Source: Heliorestis convoluta
GTDB lineage: Bacteria; Bacillota; Desulfitobacteriia; Heliobacteriales; Heliobacteriaceae
Assembly (NCBI RefSeq): GCF_009649955.1
Contig: NZ_CP045875.1
Coordinates: forward strand, 849,501-913,500
Direction of reading: 5' to 3'
Length of the DNA: 64,000 bases
Part shown: one piece after another, positions 17,131 through 26,870 of the stretch
Layout of the letters: each line of letters opens with the position of its first letter
Position numbering within the stretch: the first letter of the stretch is position 1
Notes under the pieces: model-generated
Databases searched by the model: none
What the model was told of the DNA's origin: nothing
Seen by the model: only the letters and a program-made list of their open reading frames with translations
Program-made: the position numbers and the translations under genes

Positions 17131-18063
17131 ATGGGCCATGAAAACGCCGATCTAGATGCCGCCGGGGCCGCTTTCGGTTTGGCACGAGCCATTAAAGCTA
17201 TGGGCAAGCCCGTCACCATTCACCTCGACAACCGAGGCGGTGCCCTAGAAAACCTTTTTCAGCTAATACAAAAAAACGAGAGCTTAGCAAAGCTTCTCGT
17301 CACTGGCGAAGAAGCGCTTGCCTCCGCCGGAGAAGGTACCTTGCTGATTGTCGTTGATACCCATAAGCCCTCCCTTTTGCCCGTACAATCGATCCTAAAA
17401 AAAGTCGACAAAGTTGCTATTATCGATCACCATCGTCGAGGTACCGAATCCATTGAACCAAACAGCCTGCTCTACATCGAAGCCTATGCTTCATCCACCT
17501 GTGAACTCGTCGCCGAATTGATTCAATACCTCGACGAAGAAATAGAACTCGGTAGACTCGTCGCTTCCGCACTCTTAGCAGGTATCACCGTTGACACAAA
17601 GAATTTTGCCTTTATGACAGGTGCTAGAACCTTTGAAGCCGCCTCTTACTTACGCAGAAGCGGTGCAGAACCACAACTTGTGCAAGCCATCTTACGAGAT
17701 CCCCTCGATACAGTCGTACGCCGAGCTGCCATTATCAAAGACGCAGAAGTCTACTACGACAACATAGCCATAGCCATACAACCAGAACAAACAACACGCT
17801 CAGCCGTCATAGCTGCCCAAGCCGCTGATGCACTCCTAGAAGTGGCCGATATCAAAGCATCCTTCGTATTGCGCCCAGAAGGCAAAGGAACAGCCATCTC
17901 AGCGCGCTCTCATAATGAAATCAACGTCCATGCCATTATGGAACGCCTCGGCGGAGGCGGTCACCTCACCATAGCGGGGGCCCAACTGCCAGATTGCACA
18001 CCCCAAGAGGCAAAAGAACAGTTAGTTAGAGCCATCGAAGACTATTTTCAACAAGAAGAATAA
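17131..18063 (+). CDS. gdpP: GdpP C-terminal half: DHH-DHHA1 cyclic-di-AMP phosphodiesterase
   Basis: 310 residues carrying the catalytic DHH domain: GHENADLDAAGAA, VDTHKP, IDHHRRG, then the DHHA1 domain with the GGGGHLTIAGA motif. The full enzyme hydrolyses c-di-AMP at the membrane. The in-frame sequence just upstream (NLIYSAENIIV before MGHENAD) is the conserved linker and first beta strand, so ATG 17131 is not a natural start, and no ribosome site precedes it. Expression as a fusion by -1 frameshifting, a real mutation, or a base-call error are the options. If translated alone it would lose its membrane anchor and sensors. Confidence 0.85.
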   Translation: MGHENADLDAAGAAFGLARAIKAMGKPVTIHLDNRGGALENLFQLIQKNESLAKLLVTGEEALASAGEGTLLIVVDTHKPSLLPVQSILKKVDKVAIIDHHRRGTESIEPNSLLYIEAYASSTCELVAELIQYLDEEIELGRLVASALLAGITVDTKNFAFMTGARTFEAASYLRRSGAEPQLVQAILRDPLDTVVRRAAIIKDAEVYYDNIAIAIQPEQTTRSAVIAAQAADALLEVADIKASFVLRPEGKGTAISARSHNEINVHAIMERLGGGGHLTIAGAQLPDCTPQEAKEQLVRAIEDYFQQEE

Positions 18064-18095
18064 ACAATTAGCATCACCATAAGGAGGCAAAAACC

Positions 18096-18542
18096 ATGAA
18101 AGTAATCCTACAAGAAGACGTAAAAAAACTAGGCAAAAAAGGCGACATCGTCGAAGTCAAAGAAGGCTACGGACGTAACTTCCTCATGGCCCGCGGTCTC
18201 GCTTTGGAAGCGAATAAAGGAAATATGAACACCTTAGAAAGACAAAAAGCCAACGAAGCAAAACGAAAAGAAGAAGAACTAGCAGCCGCAAAAGCCCTGG
18301 GCCAGAAACTACAAGGAATTACAGTGACCATCAAAGCCAAAGCAGGCGACGGTGGACGTCTTTTTGGTGCTGTTACGAACAAAGAGATCGCCGAGACTTT
18401 GCAGAAAGAGAAAGGGCTCAAGATTGATAAGCGGAAGTTAGAACTAAAGCAGCCCATTAAAGCTTTGGGGCTTTACACCATCACCGTTAAAATTCACCCT
18501 GCTGTCTCTGAGGAACTAAAAGTGCAAGTTATCTCCGAATAA
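18096..18542 (+). CDS. rplI: Ribosomal protein bL9
   Basis: 148 residues with the classic opening MKVILQEDVKKLGKKGDIVEVK and EGYGRNFLMARGLA, a long connecting helix (about 40-75) and the C-terminal rRNA-binding domain. It binds the base of the L1 stalk in the 50S subunit. AAGGAGG precedes ATG. It follows gdpP by 32 nt, the standard Firmicutes order. Confidence 0.98.
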   Translation: MKVILQEDVKKLGKKGDIVEVKEGYGRNFLMARGLALEANKGNMNTLERQKANEAKRKEEELAAAKALGQKLQGITVTIKAKAGDGGRLFGAVTNKEIAETLQKEKGLKIDKRKLELKQPIKALGLYTITVKIHPAVSEELKVQVISE

Positions 18543-18593
18543 TATCATAGAGCGTTCTTTTTAAGGAGCGATCGACCAGGACAAGGGGGATCG

Positions 18594-20591
18594 TTGAGTC
18601 ACAAAAGGCTCGACCTGACAAAAGAGATTACGGAGCGAAATATGAAAAAAATTATGGAGAAACTTAGCAAAACAGGAATACTGGGACTCAAATCAGAAAA
18701 ACAAGACGACGAGGCGCTTTTGCGTCAGGTCGATGCGCTTTTTGAGATGCTTTCAGAATTATACGGAGCAGACAAGCTGGTTTTAAAAGGAACAAAGCTA
18801 GAGATTTTGCCTTACATGCGTTCTGAAAAGTTAGAAGAGCGCGTCTTGGCTTTGCAATTTTTGGTCTTAGGGCGCACCGGTGCCAAAAAAGTGCCCCAAT
18901 TGAACGAGGTTCCGGCTGTTTTAATGCAGGTGGAAGAAGAATTGGCCACCGTGATGGCTCGTCGTTCTGTAGAAGAAAAGCTAGAAAAGCTTGTCGTGGA
19001 AAAGATGCAAGAGCGCCATGAAGAGTATTTGCGTGAGATTAAATTGCAAGTACTCAAAGAAAACAGTGGTCCTGAGACAGCGCAAACTTTTAAAAGGTTG
19101 GCCATGCTGGAGAAAATGGATCACCAGGGCTTGACTCGTTCAGCCATGGAAGTGTTACGACCGCAACGACTAGAAGAAGTTGTGGGACAAGAACGAGCCA
19201 TTCGTGCCCTCTTATCAAAGCTTGCCTCTCCCTATCCACAACACATCATTTGCTATGGTCCGCCCGGTGTAGGAAAAACAACAGCGGCTCGCCTTGCTTT
19301 TTCAGCGGCGAAAGAGCGCAAAGTTGTTCCTTTTAGCAAAGAAGCGCCTTTTATTGAAATTGACGGCACGACCTTACGTTGGGATCCGAGAGAAGTAACC
19401 AATCCTTTGCTCGGCTCTGTTCACGATCCGATCTACCAAGGAGCCCGCAAAGATTTAGCAGACACAGGCATTCCAGAGCCGAAGCTCGGCCTTGTTACGG
19501 ACGCTCATGGTGGAATTCTTTTTATCGATGAAATTGGCGAAATGGATAGCATGTTGCTGAACAAGCTACTCAAAGTCTTAGAAGACAAAAGAGTCTTTTT
19601 CGACTCGGCCTACTACGATCCTACCGATAACAACATTCCACAATGGATCAAGAAAATCTTTGAAGCAGGCGCACCGGCAGACTTTATCCTTGTAGGCGCT
19701 ACGACCCGAGACCCTTCGGAGCTAAATCCAGCTTTGCGTTCACGTTGTGCAGAAATCTTTTTTGAACCCCTAACACCTACAGATATCAAAGCAATCATTC
19801 ACAATGCTGCTGAAAAACTAGGTGTTACTCTCGATGAAGCCATACCGGAGCGAATTGCGGAATACACCATTGAAGGTCGCAAAGCCGTCAACTTACTAGC
19901 GGATACATATAGTCTAACGCTTTATCGAGAAGAATGTGGTGATGGTACACCTACCGTCCATATTCGAGAAGAAGACTTGCTAGAAGTACTGCGCACATCT
20001 CGCTTAAGTCCTTACGTCTTACAGCGGGGGGAACACAATAGTGAAGCAGGTCGCATCTTTGGTCTTGGCGTAACTGGTTTTGTAGGTTCTTTGATTGAAT
20101 TAGAAGCAGTCGCCTTTCCTATAGAGGGAGATAAAGGTTCCATTCGTTTTAATGACACGGCTGGATCCATGGCCAAAGATTCCCTTTTCAACGCTTCATC
20201 GGTCTTTCGTCACCTTACAGGCAAAGAGCTGAACCACCATGATGTACACGTTAACGTCATCGGTGGCGCCAACATCGACGGTCCTTCTGCGGGACTGGCT
20301 ATTTTTCTTGCGATTTATTCAGCCGTCGAAGAAGTACCACTCTGGCAGGACGTAGCCGTCACCGGAGAAATCTCTCTCCGCGGTAAACTGAAAGCCGTTG
20401 GTGGCATTTTTGAAAAAATCTATGGCGCTCGCCAAGCTGGTATGCGACGCGTTATCATTCCCAAAGAAAATAGCAAAGACATACCTTCAGGACTAAAAGG
20501 CATCGAAGTCATTCCTGTCGATACCATTAAAGAAGCTCTAGAGTATGTTGTAGATCGAGAGAGAAAGACAGAGAAAGCTGTCGCTTCCTAG
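18594..20591 (+). CDS. lonC: LonC-type ATP-dependent Lon protease
   Basis: A 665-residue Lon relative. The N-terminal helical region (1-180) replaces the usual LON substrate domain. The AAA+ module has Walker A GPPGVGKTT (about 220), ILFIDEIGEM as Walker B, and an insertion in the ATPase part. The S16 protease domain at the end carries the catalytic serine in GANIDGPSAGLA and lysine in SLRGKLKAVGG. This architecture matches the spore-former LonC family. TTG 18594 follows AAGGGGGA. A location between rplI and dnaB is usual in Clostridia. Confidence 0.9.
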   Translation: MSHKRLDLTKEITERNMKKIMEKLSKTGILGLKSEKQDDEALLRQVDALFEMLSELYGADKLVLKGTKLEILPYMRSEKLEERVLALQFLVLGRTGAKKVPQLNEVPAVLMQVEEELATVMARRSVEEKLEKLVVEKMQERHEEYLREIKLQVLKENSGPETAQTFKRLAMLEKMDHQGLTRSAMEVLRPQRLEEVVGQERAIRALLSKLASPYPQHIICYGPPGVGKTTAARLAFSAAKERKVVPFSKEAPFIEIDGTTLRWDPREVTNPLLGSVHDPIYQGARKDLADTGIPEPKLGLVTDAHGGILFIDEIGEMDSMLLNKLLKVLEDKRVFFDSAYYDPTDNNIPQWIKKIFEAGAPADFILVGATTRDPSELNPALRSRCAEIFFEPLTPTDIKAIIHNAAEKLGVTLDEAIPERIAEYTIEGRKAVNLLADTYSLTLYREECGDGTPTVHIREEDLLEVLRTSRLSPYVLQRGEHNSEAGRIFGLGVTGFVGSLIELEAVAFPIEGDKGSIRFNDTAGSMAKDSLFNASSVFRHLTGKELNHHDVHVNVIGGANIDGPSAGLAIFLAIYSAVEEVPLWQDVAVTGEISLRGKLKAVGGIFEKIYGARQAGMRRVIIPKENSKDIPSGLKGIEVIPVDTIKEALEYVVDRERKTEKAVAS

Positions 20592-20609
20592 CTGATTCAG
20601 TGAAGCAAA

Positions 20610-20640
20610 TCCCGGGCTATTTGATATGCCCGGGGTTTCC
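20610..20640 (+). terminator. Terminator between lonC and dnaB
   Basis: CCCGGGC (20611-20617) and GCCCGGG (20628-20634), loop of 10 nt, followed by GTTTCC. The T-run is short, so read-through into dnaB is possible. Confidence 0.6.
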
Positions 20641-20666
20641 TGTCTTTCTAGAAGGTGGAGGGTACA

Positions 20667-22001
20667 ATGAGTACAATTTTTGATCGTCTACCACCGCAGA
20701 ACATAGAAGCGGAGCAATCTGTTCTAGGTTCTATGCTTTTAGATGGCGAAGCTGTCAACAAAGCAATGGAGCTCTTAAAAGCAGAAGACTTTTATAAAGA
20801 AGCCCACCAGATGCTGTTTACGACATTGGTGACGCTGTCCCAACGTGGTGAAGCCGTTGACCTCGTTACCGTAACAGAAGCATTGCGCCAGACAGGGAAT
20901 CTAGAACGTGTGGGGAGCATTCCTTATCTCATAGAACTAGGCAACGTCGTCCCAACGGCGGCCAACATAGAACACTATGCGCAGATCGTCATAGAAAAAT
21001 CATTACTGCGTCAGGTCATCAAAGCCGCTACGAAAATCACCCAGAAAGGCTATGAAGGCAATGACGAAGTAGATCAATTGATCAATGAAGCTGAGCAAGC
21101 TTTTCTCGAAATTGCCCAGCGCCAGAGCTACGACAGCATGGTACCCATTCGGGATGTTTTGGTACATACGCTCGAACACATTGAATATCTCTACAATCGT
21201 AAAGCCGACGTAACAGGCGTGGCGACGCACTTTCGAGAGCTAGACCGTATCACATCAGGACTACAACCGTCCGATCTCGTGATCGTAGCAGCGCGTCCCG
21301 CTATGGGAAAAACAGCTTTTTGCCTCAACATCGCTCAAAATGCAGCGGTGCGCAACAAAACGGCCGTTGCCGTCTTTTCTTTAGAAATGTCACGGGAGCA
21401 ACTTGTCCAAAGGATGCTCTCTTCAGAAGCGCTCATTGATCAACAGCGCCTGCGCAATGGCGTCTTATCCGATCAAGATTGGGACAGCCTCACCAATGCC
21501 ATAACGCCGTTGTCTGATGCGCCTATCTACATAGATGACACTGCCGGCATTACTGTCATGGAAATGAGAGCCAAGTGCAGGCGACTCAAGCAAGAAAAGA
21601 ACCTAGGCCTCATTATCATAGACTATCTTCAACTGATGCAAGGTGGTACCAAGCGAAGAAGTGAAAACCGTCAACAAGAAATCTCGGAGATATCCCGCTC
21701 CTTAAAAGCCTTAGCTCGCGAACTGAGCGTACCTGTTGTTGCCCTCTCGCAGCTATCGCGCTCCGTAGAACAAACACCGGATAAAAAACCGAACCTAAGC
21801 CACCTTCGAGAATCAGGTGCCCTTGAGCAAGATGCTGATATGGTCATGTTTATATATCGAGAAGACTACTACTTTCCCGATACAGAAAACAAAGGCATTG
21901 CCGAAATCATCATTGCCAAGCATCGAAACGGCCCTGTCGGCACCGTCGAACTAGGCTTTTTGAAAGAGTTTACCAAGTTTGTTAACCGAGATTATCGATA
22001 G
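20667..22001 (+). CDS. dnaB: Replicative DNA helicase DnaB (DnaC in Bacillus naming)
   Basis: A 444-residue hexameric 5'-3' helicase of the replication fork. The N-terminal domain opens RLPPQNIEAEQSVLGSMLLD. The RecA-like domain has Walker A ARPAMGKTAFCLN (about 205), FSLEMS, IIIDYLQLM as Walker B, and the C-terminal SHLRESGALEQDADMVMF. ATG 20667 is used because GGTGGAGGG lies just before it; an in-frame GTG at 20655 is part of that site. It works with the loader at 5250 and the DnaD-like protein at 3853. Confidence 0.97.
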   Translation: MSTIFDRLPPQNIEAEQSVLGSMLLDGEAVNKAMELLKAEDFYKEAHQMLFTTLVTLSQRGEAVDLVTVTEALRQTGNLERVGSIPYLIELGNVVPTAANIEHYAQIVIEKSLLRQVIKAATKITQKGYEGNDEVDQLINEAEQAFLEIAQRQSYDSMVPIRDVLVHTLEHIEYLYNRKADVTGVATHFRELDRITSGLQPSDLVIVAARPAMGKTAFCLNIAQNAAVRNKTAVAVFSLEMSREQLVQRMLSSEALIDQQRLRNGVLSDQDWDSLTNAITPLSDAPIYIDDTAGITVMEMRAKCRRLKQEKNLGLIIIDYLQLMQGGTKRRSENRQQEISEISRSLKALARELSVPVVALSQLSRSVEQTPDKKPNLSHLRESGALEQDADMVMFIYREDYYFPDTENKGIAEIIIAKHRNGPVGTVELGFLKEFTKFVNRDYR

Positions 22002-22027
22002 TTTTTTCCAGTACTACCGTTTTACCG

Positions 22028-22056
22028 TTGACTTTATAGCCTTGCCTTTGTAGAAT
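22028..22056 (+). promoter_or_regulatory. Probable purA promoter inside the dnaB terminator
   Basis: TTGACT (22028-22033) and TAGAAT (22051-22056) with 17-bp spacing. The -10 element lies in the loop of the terminator hairpin, so a transcript from here would contain only the short competing hairpin. Confidence 0.6.
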
Positions 22057-22095
22057 GAAAAGGGTCAGTCTTGCCCCAGGGCAAGGCTATTTTTG
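22036..22095 (+). terminator. dnaB terminator with a competing short hairpin
   Basis: ATAGCCTTGCC (22036-22046) pairs perfectly with GGCAAGGCTAT (22080-22090), followed by TTTT. The right arm can instead pair with the nearer CTTGCCC, giving CTTGCCC-CA-GGGCAAG. The two folds exclude each other. Confidence 0.75.
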
Positions 22096-22166
22096 CGTAT
22101 AAGGGAATAATGAAGCTAGAAAGCGCTGACGACAGGATCGTCTTGGCGATTTTTATAAAAAACATC

Positions 22167-22190
22167 TAAGTACGAGAATAAGTACGAGAA
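22167..22190 (+). repeat. Tandem 12-bp repeat before purA
   Basis: TAAGTACGAGAA occurs twice head to tail, ending about 28 bp before the purA start. It is a possible regulator site or leader element. Confidence 0.5.
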
Positions 22191-22200
22191 AAAGAATTAG

Positions 22201-23505
<1,305 letters not shown>

Positions 23506-23534
23506 AGAGATATTGAATCACAGATTTGCTCAAA

Positions 23535-23575
23535 AGCATCCTGCCCACCATACAGGATGCTTCCTTTCTTTACAA
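23535..23575 (+). terminator. Terminator after purA
   Basis: AGCATCCTG (23535-23543) and CAGGATGCT (23553-23561), 9-bp stem, followed by TCCTTTCTTT. Confidence 0.75.
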
Positions 23576-23596
23576 TCCAAAGCAGGTGACAAAGCA

Positions 23597-25147
23597 ATGA
23601 TGTCTCGAGCAATCTACCCCTCATGTAGCGCCTTCCAGGAAATGCGTCAGAATCACCCTCACGAGGGAATTCCCCTCGTAGTCACGATAAAAAGGCCAGA
23701 AAAAATCACAGTACCAGCAACTTTCAATCACTTCTGTCCCCAAGGCACAATTGGCATCTTGCTCGAAAGCAGTCGACACAATGAACAATCGGGTCGCTAC
23801 TCCTTAATCGCGTTGAACCCTTACCAAGAGTTTCGAGCGAAAGGCTCTACCATCTCCATTCGAAAAAATCAAGAGAGAAGAGCCTTAAGACCGCGACCAG
23901 CCCTTCCTTTTGGGCAAGCCTCAGGAGAGCAAACGGAAGAAGCAGACAAACCACTAGAAAGATTGCGCCAAGAATATCTCCAATCACCTATCTATGCCTG
24001 GCCCGGAAGGCCCAAATTCTGCGGCGGTATTGTCGGTGGTTTATCCTATGACATGGGACGCCATTTTGAGCGTCTCCCTGATCAGACCATTGACGATCTA
24101 GATTTACCAGATCTGCTTTTCTACTGGGTCGATGATGCCATCCTTTTTGATCATCTGGAAGACACTGTGACGATAGTTGCACTGCAATGGCCTAGAGAAA
24201 CATACGAAATAACAGCAAAGCGTTTGCAAGACTACGTGGATCAACTAGACTTCATTAAGCCATTGCCAGAAGGAAAATGGACAGATAAGAAAAAAGCCTA
24301 TGAAGAAACCATTTCCGTAAAGCCCAATGTATCAGCCCAGCAATTTACCGAAATGGTAAAATCCTGTCAAGAATACATTCGAGCAGGCGACATATTCCAA
24401 GCCAACTTATCAGTGCGGCTAGAAACAGACGTCACTGCCCATGCCTGGTCAGTCTACCAAATTCTACGCCAAATCAACCCATCACCCTATAGTTGTTACC
24501 TTGATTTTGGCGATTGGCAAGTAGTAAGCTCTTCGCCAGAACTGCTTGTTCGACTTCAAGAGGGGCTAGCAGAGACGAGGCCCATTGCCGGTACACGCAA
24601 AAGAGGAAAAACGTCCATAGAAGACGAAGCCATGGCAGAAGAATTGCTGCACAATGAGAAAGAAGAAGCGGAACATGTTATGCTTGTCGACCTAGAACGA
24701 AATGATCTAGGGCGACTTTGTCAGTTTGGTACCGTAGAAGTAAACCAATTTAAGGTCATAGAATACTACTCTCATGTCATGCACTTAGTCTCTAACGTCC
24801 GAGGTATCTTGCGTCCGGATCAGGATGTATTCGACTTGATCCAAGCGACTTTCCCAGGTGGTACCATCACAGGCGCTCCCAAAATTCGTTCTATGGAAAT
24901 CATTGAAGAACTAGAACCAACGAAGCGATCTTTTTACACAGGCTCTATTGGTTTTATTGGCTTTGATGGTACCATGGAGTTGAACATTGTTATCCGAACG
25001 TTGCTCTTCAAAGCAGGCTTGGCTTACGTTCAAGCTGGTGCGGGTATCGTTGCTGATTCCCTGCCAGAAAGAGAATACAAAGAATCACTACGTAAAGCTG
25101 AAGCCTTACTCAGAGCGGTGGAAATTGCAGAAGAGAAGCAACCCTAG
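23597..25147 (+). CDS. pabB: Aminodeoxychorismate synthase component I (PabB)
   Basis: A chorismate-binding enzyme of 516 residues that forms 4-amino-4-deoxychorismate for folate. The C-terminal chorismate domain has IAGTRKRGKT, LVDLERNDLGR, FPGGTITGAPKIRSMEIIEELE and GSIGFIGFDG. The N-terminal part (1-230) is the anthranilate/PabB accessory fold. ATG 23597 follows AGGTGA by 7 nt. PabB is preferred over TrpE because a PabC-like gene follows and no trp genes are near. The glutaminase subunit PabA is not in the window. Confidence 0.88.
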   Translation: MMSRAIYPSCSAFQEMRQNHPHEGIPLVVTIKRPEKITVPATFNHFCPQGTIGILLESSRHNEQSGRYSLIALNPYQEFRAKGSTISIRKNQERRALRPRPALPFGQASGEQTEEADKPLERLRQEYLQSPIYAWPGRPKFCGGIVGGLSYDMGRHFERLPDQTIDDLDLPDLLFYWVDDAILFDHLEDTVTIVALQWPRETYEITAKRLQDYVDQLDFIKPLPEGKWTDKKKAYEETISVKPNVSAQQFTEMVKSCQEYIRAGDIFQANLSVRLETDVTAHAWSVYQILRQINPSPYSCYLDFGDWQVVSSSPELLVRLQEGLAETRPIAGTRKRGKTSIEDEAMAEELLHNEKEEAEHVMLVDLERNDLGRLCQFGTVEVNQFKVIEYYSHVMHLVSNVRGILRPDQDVFDLIQATFPGGTITGAPKIRSMEIIEELEPTKRSFYTGSIGFIGFDGTMELNIVIRTLLFKAGLAYVQAGAGIVADSLPEREYKESLRKAEALLRAVEIAEEKQP

Positions 25148-25198
25148 CAAAGAGAGAAGAAGAGGACAGCACGGTGAATCATAAGGAGGGGAGCACTA

Positions 25199-26122
25199 TT
25201 GTCCCTCAAAGAAGCTTTCAAACCAGAAGGCGTCGTCTTTCATAACGGTCTATATAAACCTGCCTTAGAAGCGCGGGTGAGCATTTATGATCATGGATTT
25301 CTATACGGCGACGGTCTCTTTGAAACAATGCGAGCTTACAACGGCAGAGTCTTTGCTTTAACAGCACATTTACAAAGACTCTACCGCGGATTGGCCTGCC
25401 TTGGCTTTTCCATAGAACAATTCCCCTACACAATGCCGCAACTTGCTGAAGCCATTGAAAAAACAGTGGCCCTTAATAGCCTCACAGAAGCCTACGTACG
25501 GATTACGGTAACTCGTGGCGAAGGACCTCCGGGACTCGATCCAGAATTATGCTTCAAACCAAATGTTGTCATCATAGCTCGACCCGTACGTGCCTTGCCT
25601 CCAGCGGAACGACCACAAGGCATTCGTGCTGTCACTGTCTCTGTTCGCAAACCATCACCAGCTTCCCTAGACCCGGCGCTCAAAAGTCTCAACTACTTGC
25701 CGAACATCATGGCGACCATGGCTGCACGAGCCGCTGGCGCCGAAGAAGGCATCCTTCTAAACGAACAAGGCTTTGTTGCGGAAGGAGCTGTTAGCAACAT
25801 CTTTTGGATAAGCCAAAACAAAATTTACACACCTTCTTTAGATACGGGCATCTTGCCAGGTATTACCCGTGAAACAGTCTTAGAAGTTATCAACGACATG
25901 GGACTGCAAGTGAAAGAAGGTCTTTTTACCATAAGCCATCTTTATAGCGCCCAAGAAGTCTTTTTCACCAACTCGGGCAAAGAACTTCTTCCTGTAGGCT
26001 TTATTGACGGCCGACAAATCGGAAGCGGCCGCCCTGGAGAAAGAACCTGTCACCTCTGGCAACGATATCGAGAAAAAGTCTGGCACGAGATCGGTACGCG
26101 ACTCAATAGAACAGAAGCATAA
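25199..26122 (+). CDS. pabC: Class IV aminotransferase-fold enzyme, probable aminodeoxychorismate lyase (PabC)
   Basis: A 307-residue fold-type IV PLP enzyme. The pattern SIYDHGFLYGDGLFETMRAYNG, the PLP lysine in LKSLNYLPN, and EEGILLNEQGFVAEGAVSNIFW are typical. TTG 25199 follows AAGGAGGGGAG. Standing directly after pabB, it most likely releases pyruvate from aminodeoxychorismate to give p-aminobenzoate. Branched-chain or D-amino-acid aminotransferases have nearly the same fold, so the exact reaction rests on context. Confidence 0.8.
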   Translation: MSLKEAFKPEGVVFHNGLYKPALEARVSIYDHGFLYGDGLFETMRAYNGRVFALTAHLQRLYRGLACLGFSIEQFPYTMPQLAEAIEKTVALNSLTEAYVRITVTRGEGPPGLDPELCFKPNVVIIARPVRALPPAERPQGIRAVTVSVRKPSPASLDPALKSLNYLPNIMATMAARAAGAEEGILLNEQGFVAEGAVSNIFWISQNKIYTPSLDTGILPGITRETVLEVINDMGLQVKEGLFTISHLYSAQEVFFTNSGKELLPVGFIDGRQIGSGRPGERTCHLWQRYREKVWHEIGTRLNRTEA

Positions 26123-26172
26123 AAGCCACCCCCCAGATAGAGCCAAACCAGTCGGGGGGTGGCTTTTATTTT
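26121..26172 (+). terminator. Strong terminator after pabC
   Basis: AAAAGCCACCCCCC (26121-26134) pairs perfectly with GGGGGGTGGCTTTT (26154-26167), then ATTTTT. Confidence 0.92.
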
Positions 26173-26287
26173 TGTGAAAAACTAAACATTCAAAGCAAAA
26201 AGGCGACTAGAGAGAACCTTTGCAAGCTCGTGATAGAAATAACTTAATAAAAAAACGCATAAAAAAGAAATAATACGTATAAATGTG

Positions 26288-26316
26288 TTGACATTGTCTA
26301 TTATATTCTGTATACT
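26288..26316 (+). promoter_or_regulatory. tRNA operon promoter
   Basis: TTGACA (26288-26293) and TATACT (26311-26316) with a 17-bp spacer: a near-consensus housekeeping promoter, followed by the four tRNAs. Confidence 0.85.
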
Positions 26317-26369
26317 TTCAAATTGTCAGGGCTCGGGACAAGCAAGAAATTGTAGTACCGACGTACGCA

Positions 26370-26445
26370 GATCCATTAGCTCAGCTGGTAGAGCACCTGA
26401 CTTTTAATCAGGGTGTCGCTGGTTCGAGTCCAGCATGGATCACCA
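26370..26445 (+). tRNA. tRNA-Lys (anticodon TTT)
   Basis: A 76-nt cloverleaf: acceptor GATCCAT/ATGGATC, anticodon stem CCTGA/TCAGG with loop CTTTTAA, T-arm GGTTCGAGTCC, encoded CCA end. First of four tRNAs from one promoter. Confidence 0.97.
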
Positions 26446-26450
26446 TGTAA

Positions 26451-26526
26451 GGCCCGTTGGTCAAGTGGTCTAAGACACCGCCCTTTCACGGCGGTAACAG
26501 GGGTTCGAATCCCCTACGGGTCACCA
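26451..26526 (+). tRNA. tRNA-Glu (anticodon TTC)
   Basis: 76 nt. Acceptor GGCCCGT/ACGGGTC with one G-U pair, anticodon stem CCGCC/GGCGG with loop CTTTCAC, T-arm GGTTCGAATCC, encoded CCA. Confidence 0.97.
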
Positions 26527-26534
26527 ACATTTTT

Positions 26535-26610
26535 GGGCGATTAGCTCAGCTGGGAGAGCACCTGCCTTACAAGCAGGGGGTCGGCAGTTCGATCCTGTCA
26601 TCGCCCACCA
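26535..26610 (+). tRNA. tRNA-Val (anticodon TAC)
   Basis: 76 nt. Acceptor GGGCGAT/ATCGCCC, anticodon stem CCTGC/GCAGG with loop CTTACAA, encoded CCA. Confidence 0.97.
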
Positions 26611-26616
26611 TACGAT

Positions 26617-26693
26617 GGAGCTGTGGTGTAGAGGCCTAACATGCCTGCCTGTCACGCAGGAGACCGCGGGTTCGAATCCCGTCAGCTCCGCCA
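26617..26693 (+). tRNA. tRNA-Asp (anticodon GTC)
   Basis: 77 nt. Acceptor GGAGCTG/CAGCTCC, anticodon stem CCTGC/GCAGG with loop CTGTCAC, discriminator G, encoded CCA. Confidence 0.97.
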
Positions 26694-26710
26694 TTAACAA
26701 GCTTATAAAA

Positions 26711-26750
26711 GGGCCTGTTTCCAGATTGAACTGGGGGCGGGTTCTTTTTT
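26711..26750 (+). terminator. Terminator of the tRNA operon
   Basis: A 14-bp stem with several G-U pairs (26711-26724 with 26731-26744, loop ATTGAA) followed by TTTTTT. Confidence 0.8.
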
Positions 26751-26772
26751 CGTTCTTTTTCAGAAAGAATAT

Positions 26773-26801
26773 TTGACAATGCGTCCCGAAAAGAGTATGC
26801 T
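26773..26801 (+). promoter_or_regulatory. lgt promoter
   Basis: TTGACA (26773-26778) and TATGCT (26796-26801), 17-bp spacing, 70 bp before the lgt start. Confidence 0.75.
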
Positions 26802-26870
26802 TTGGGATAAACTGGGCACCACTGAAATAAACTGCAGGCACAAGCTAGGAAGCAAAAGGAGGAATCACTT

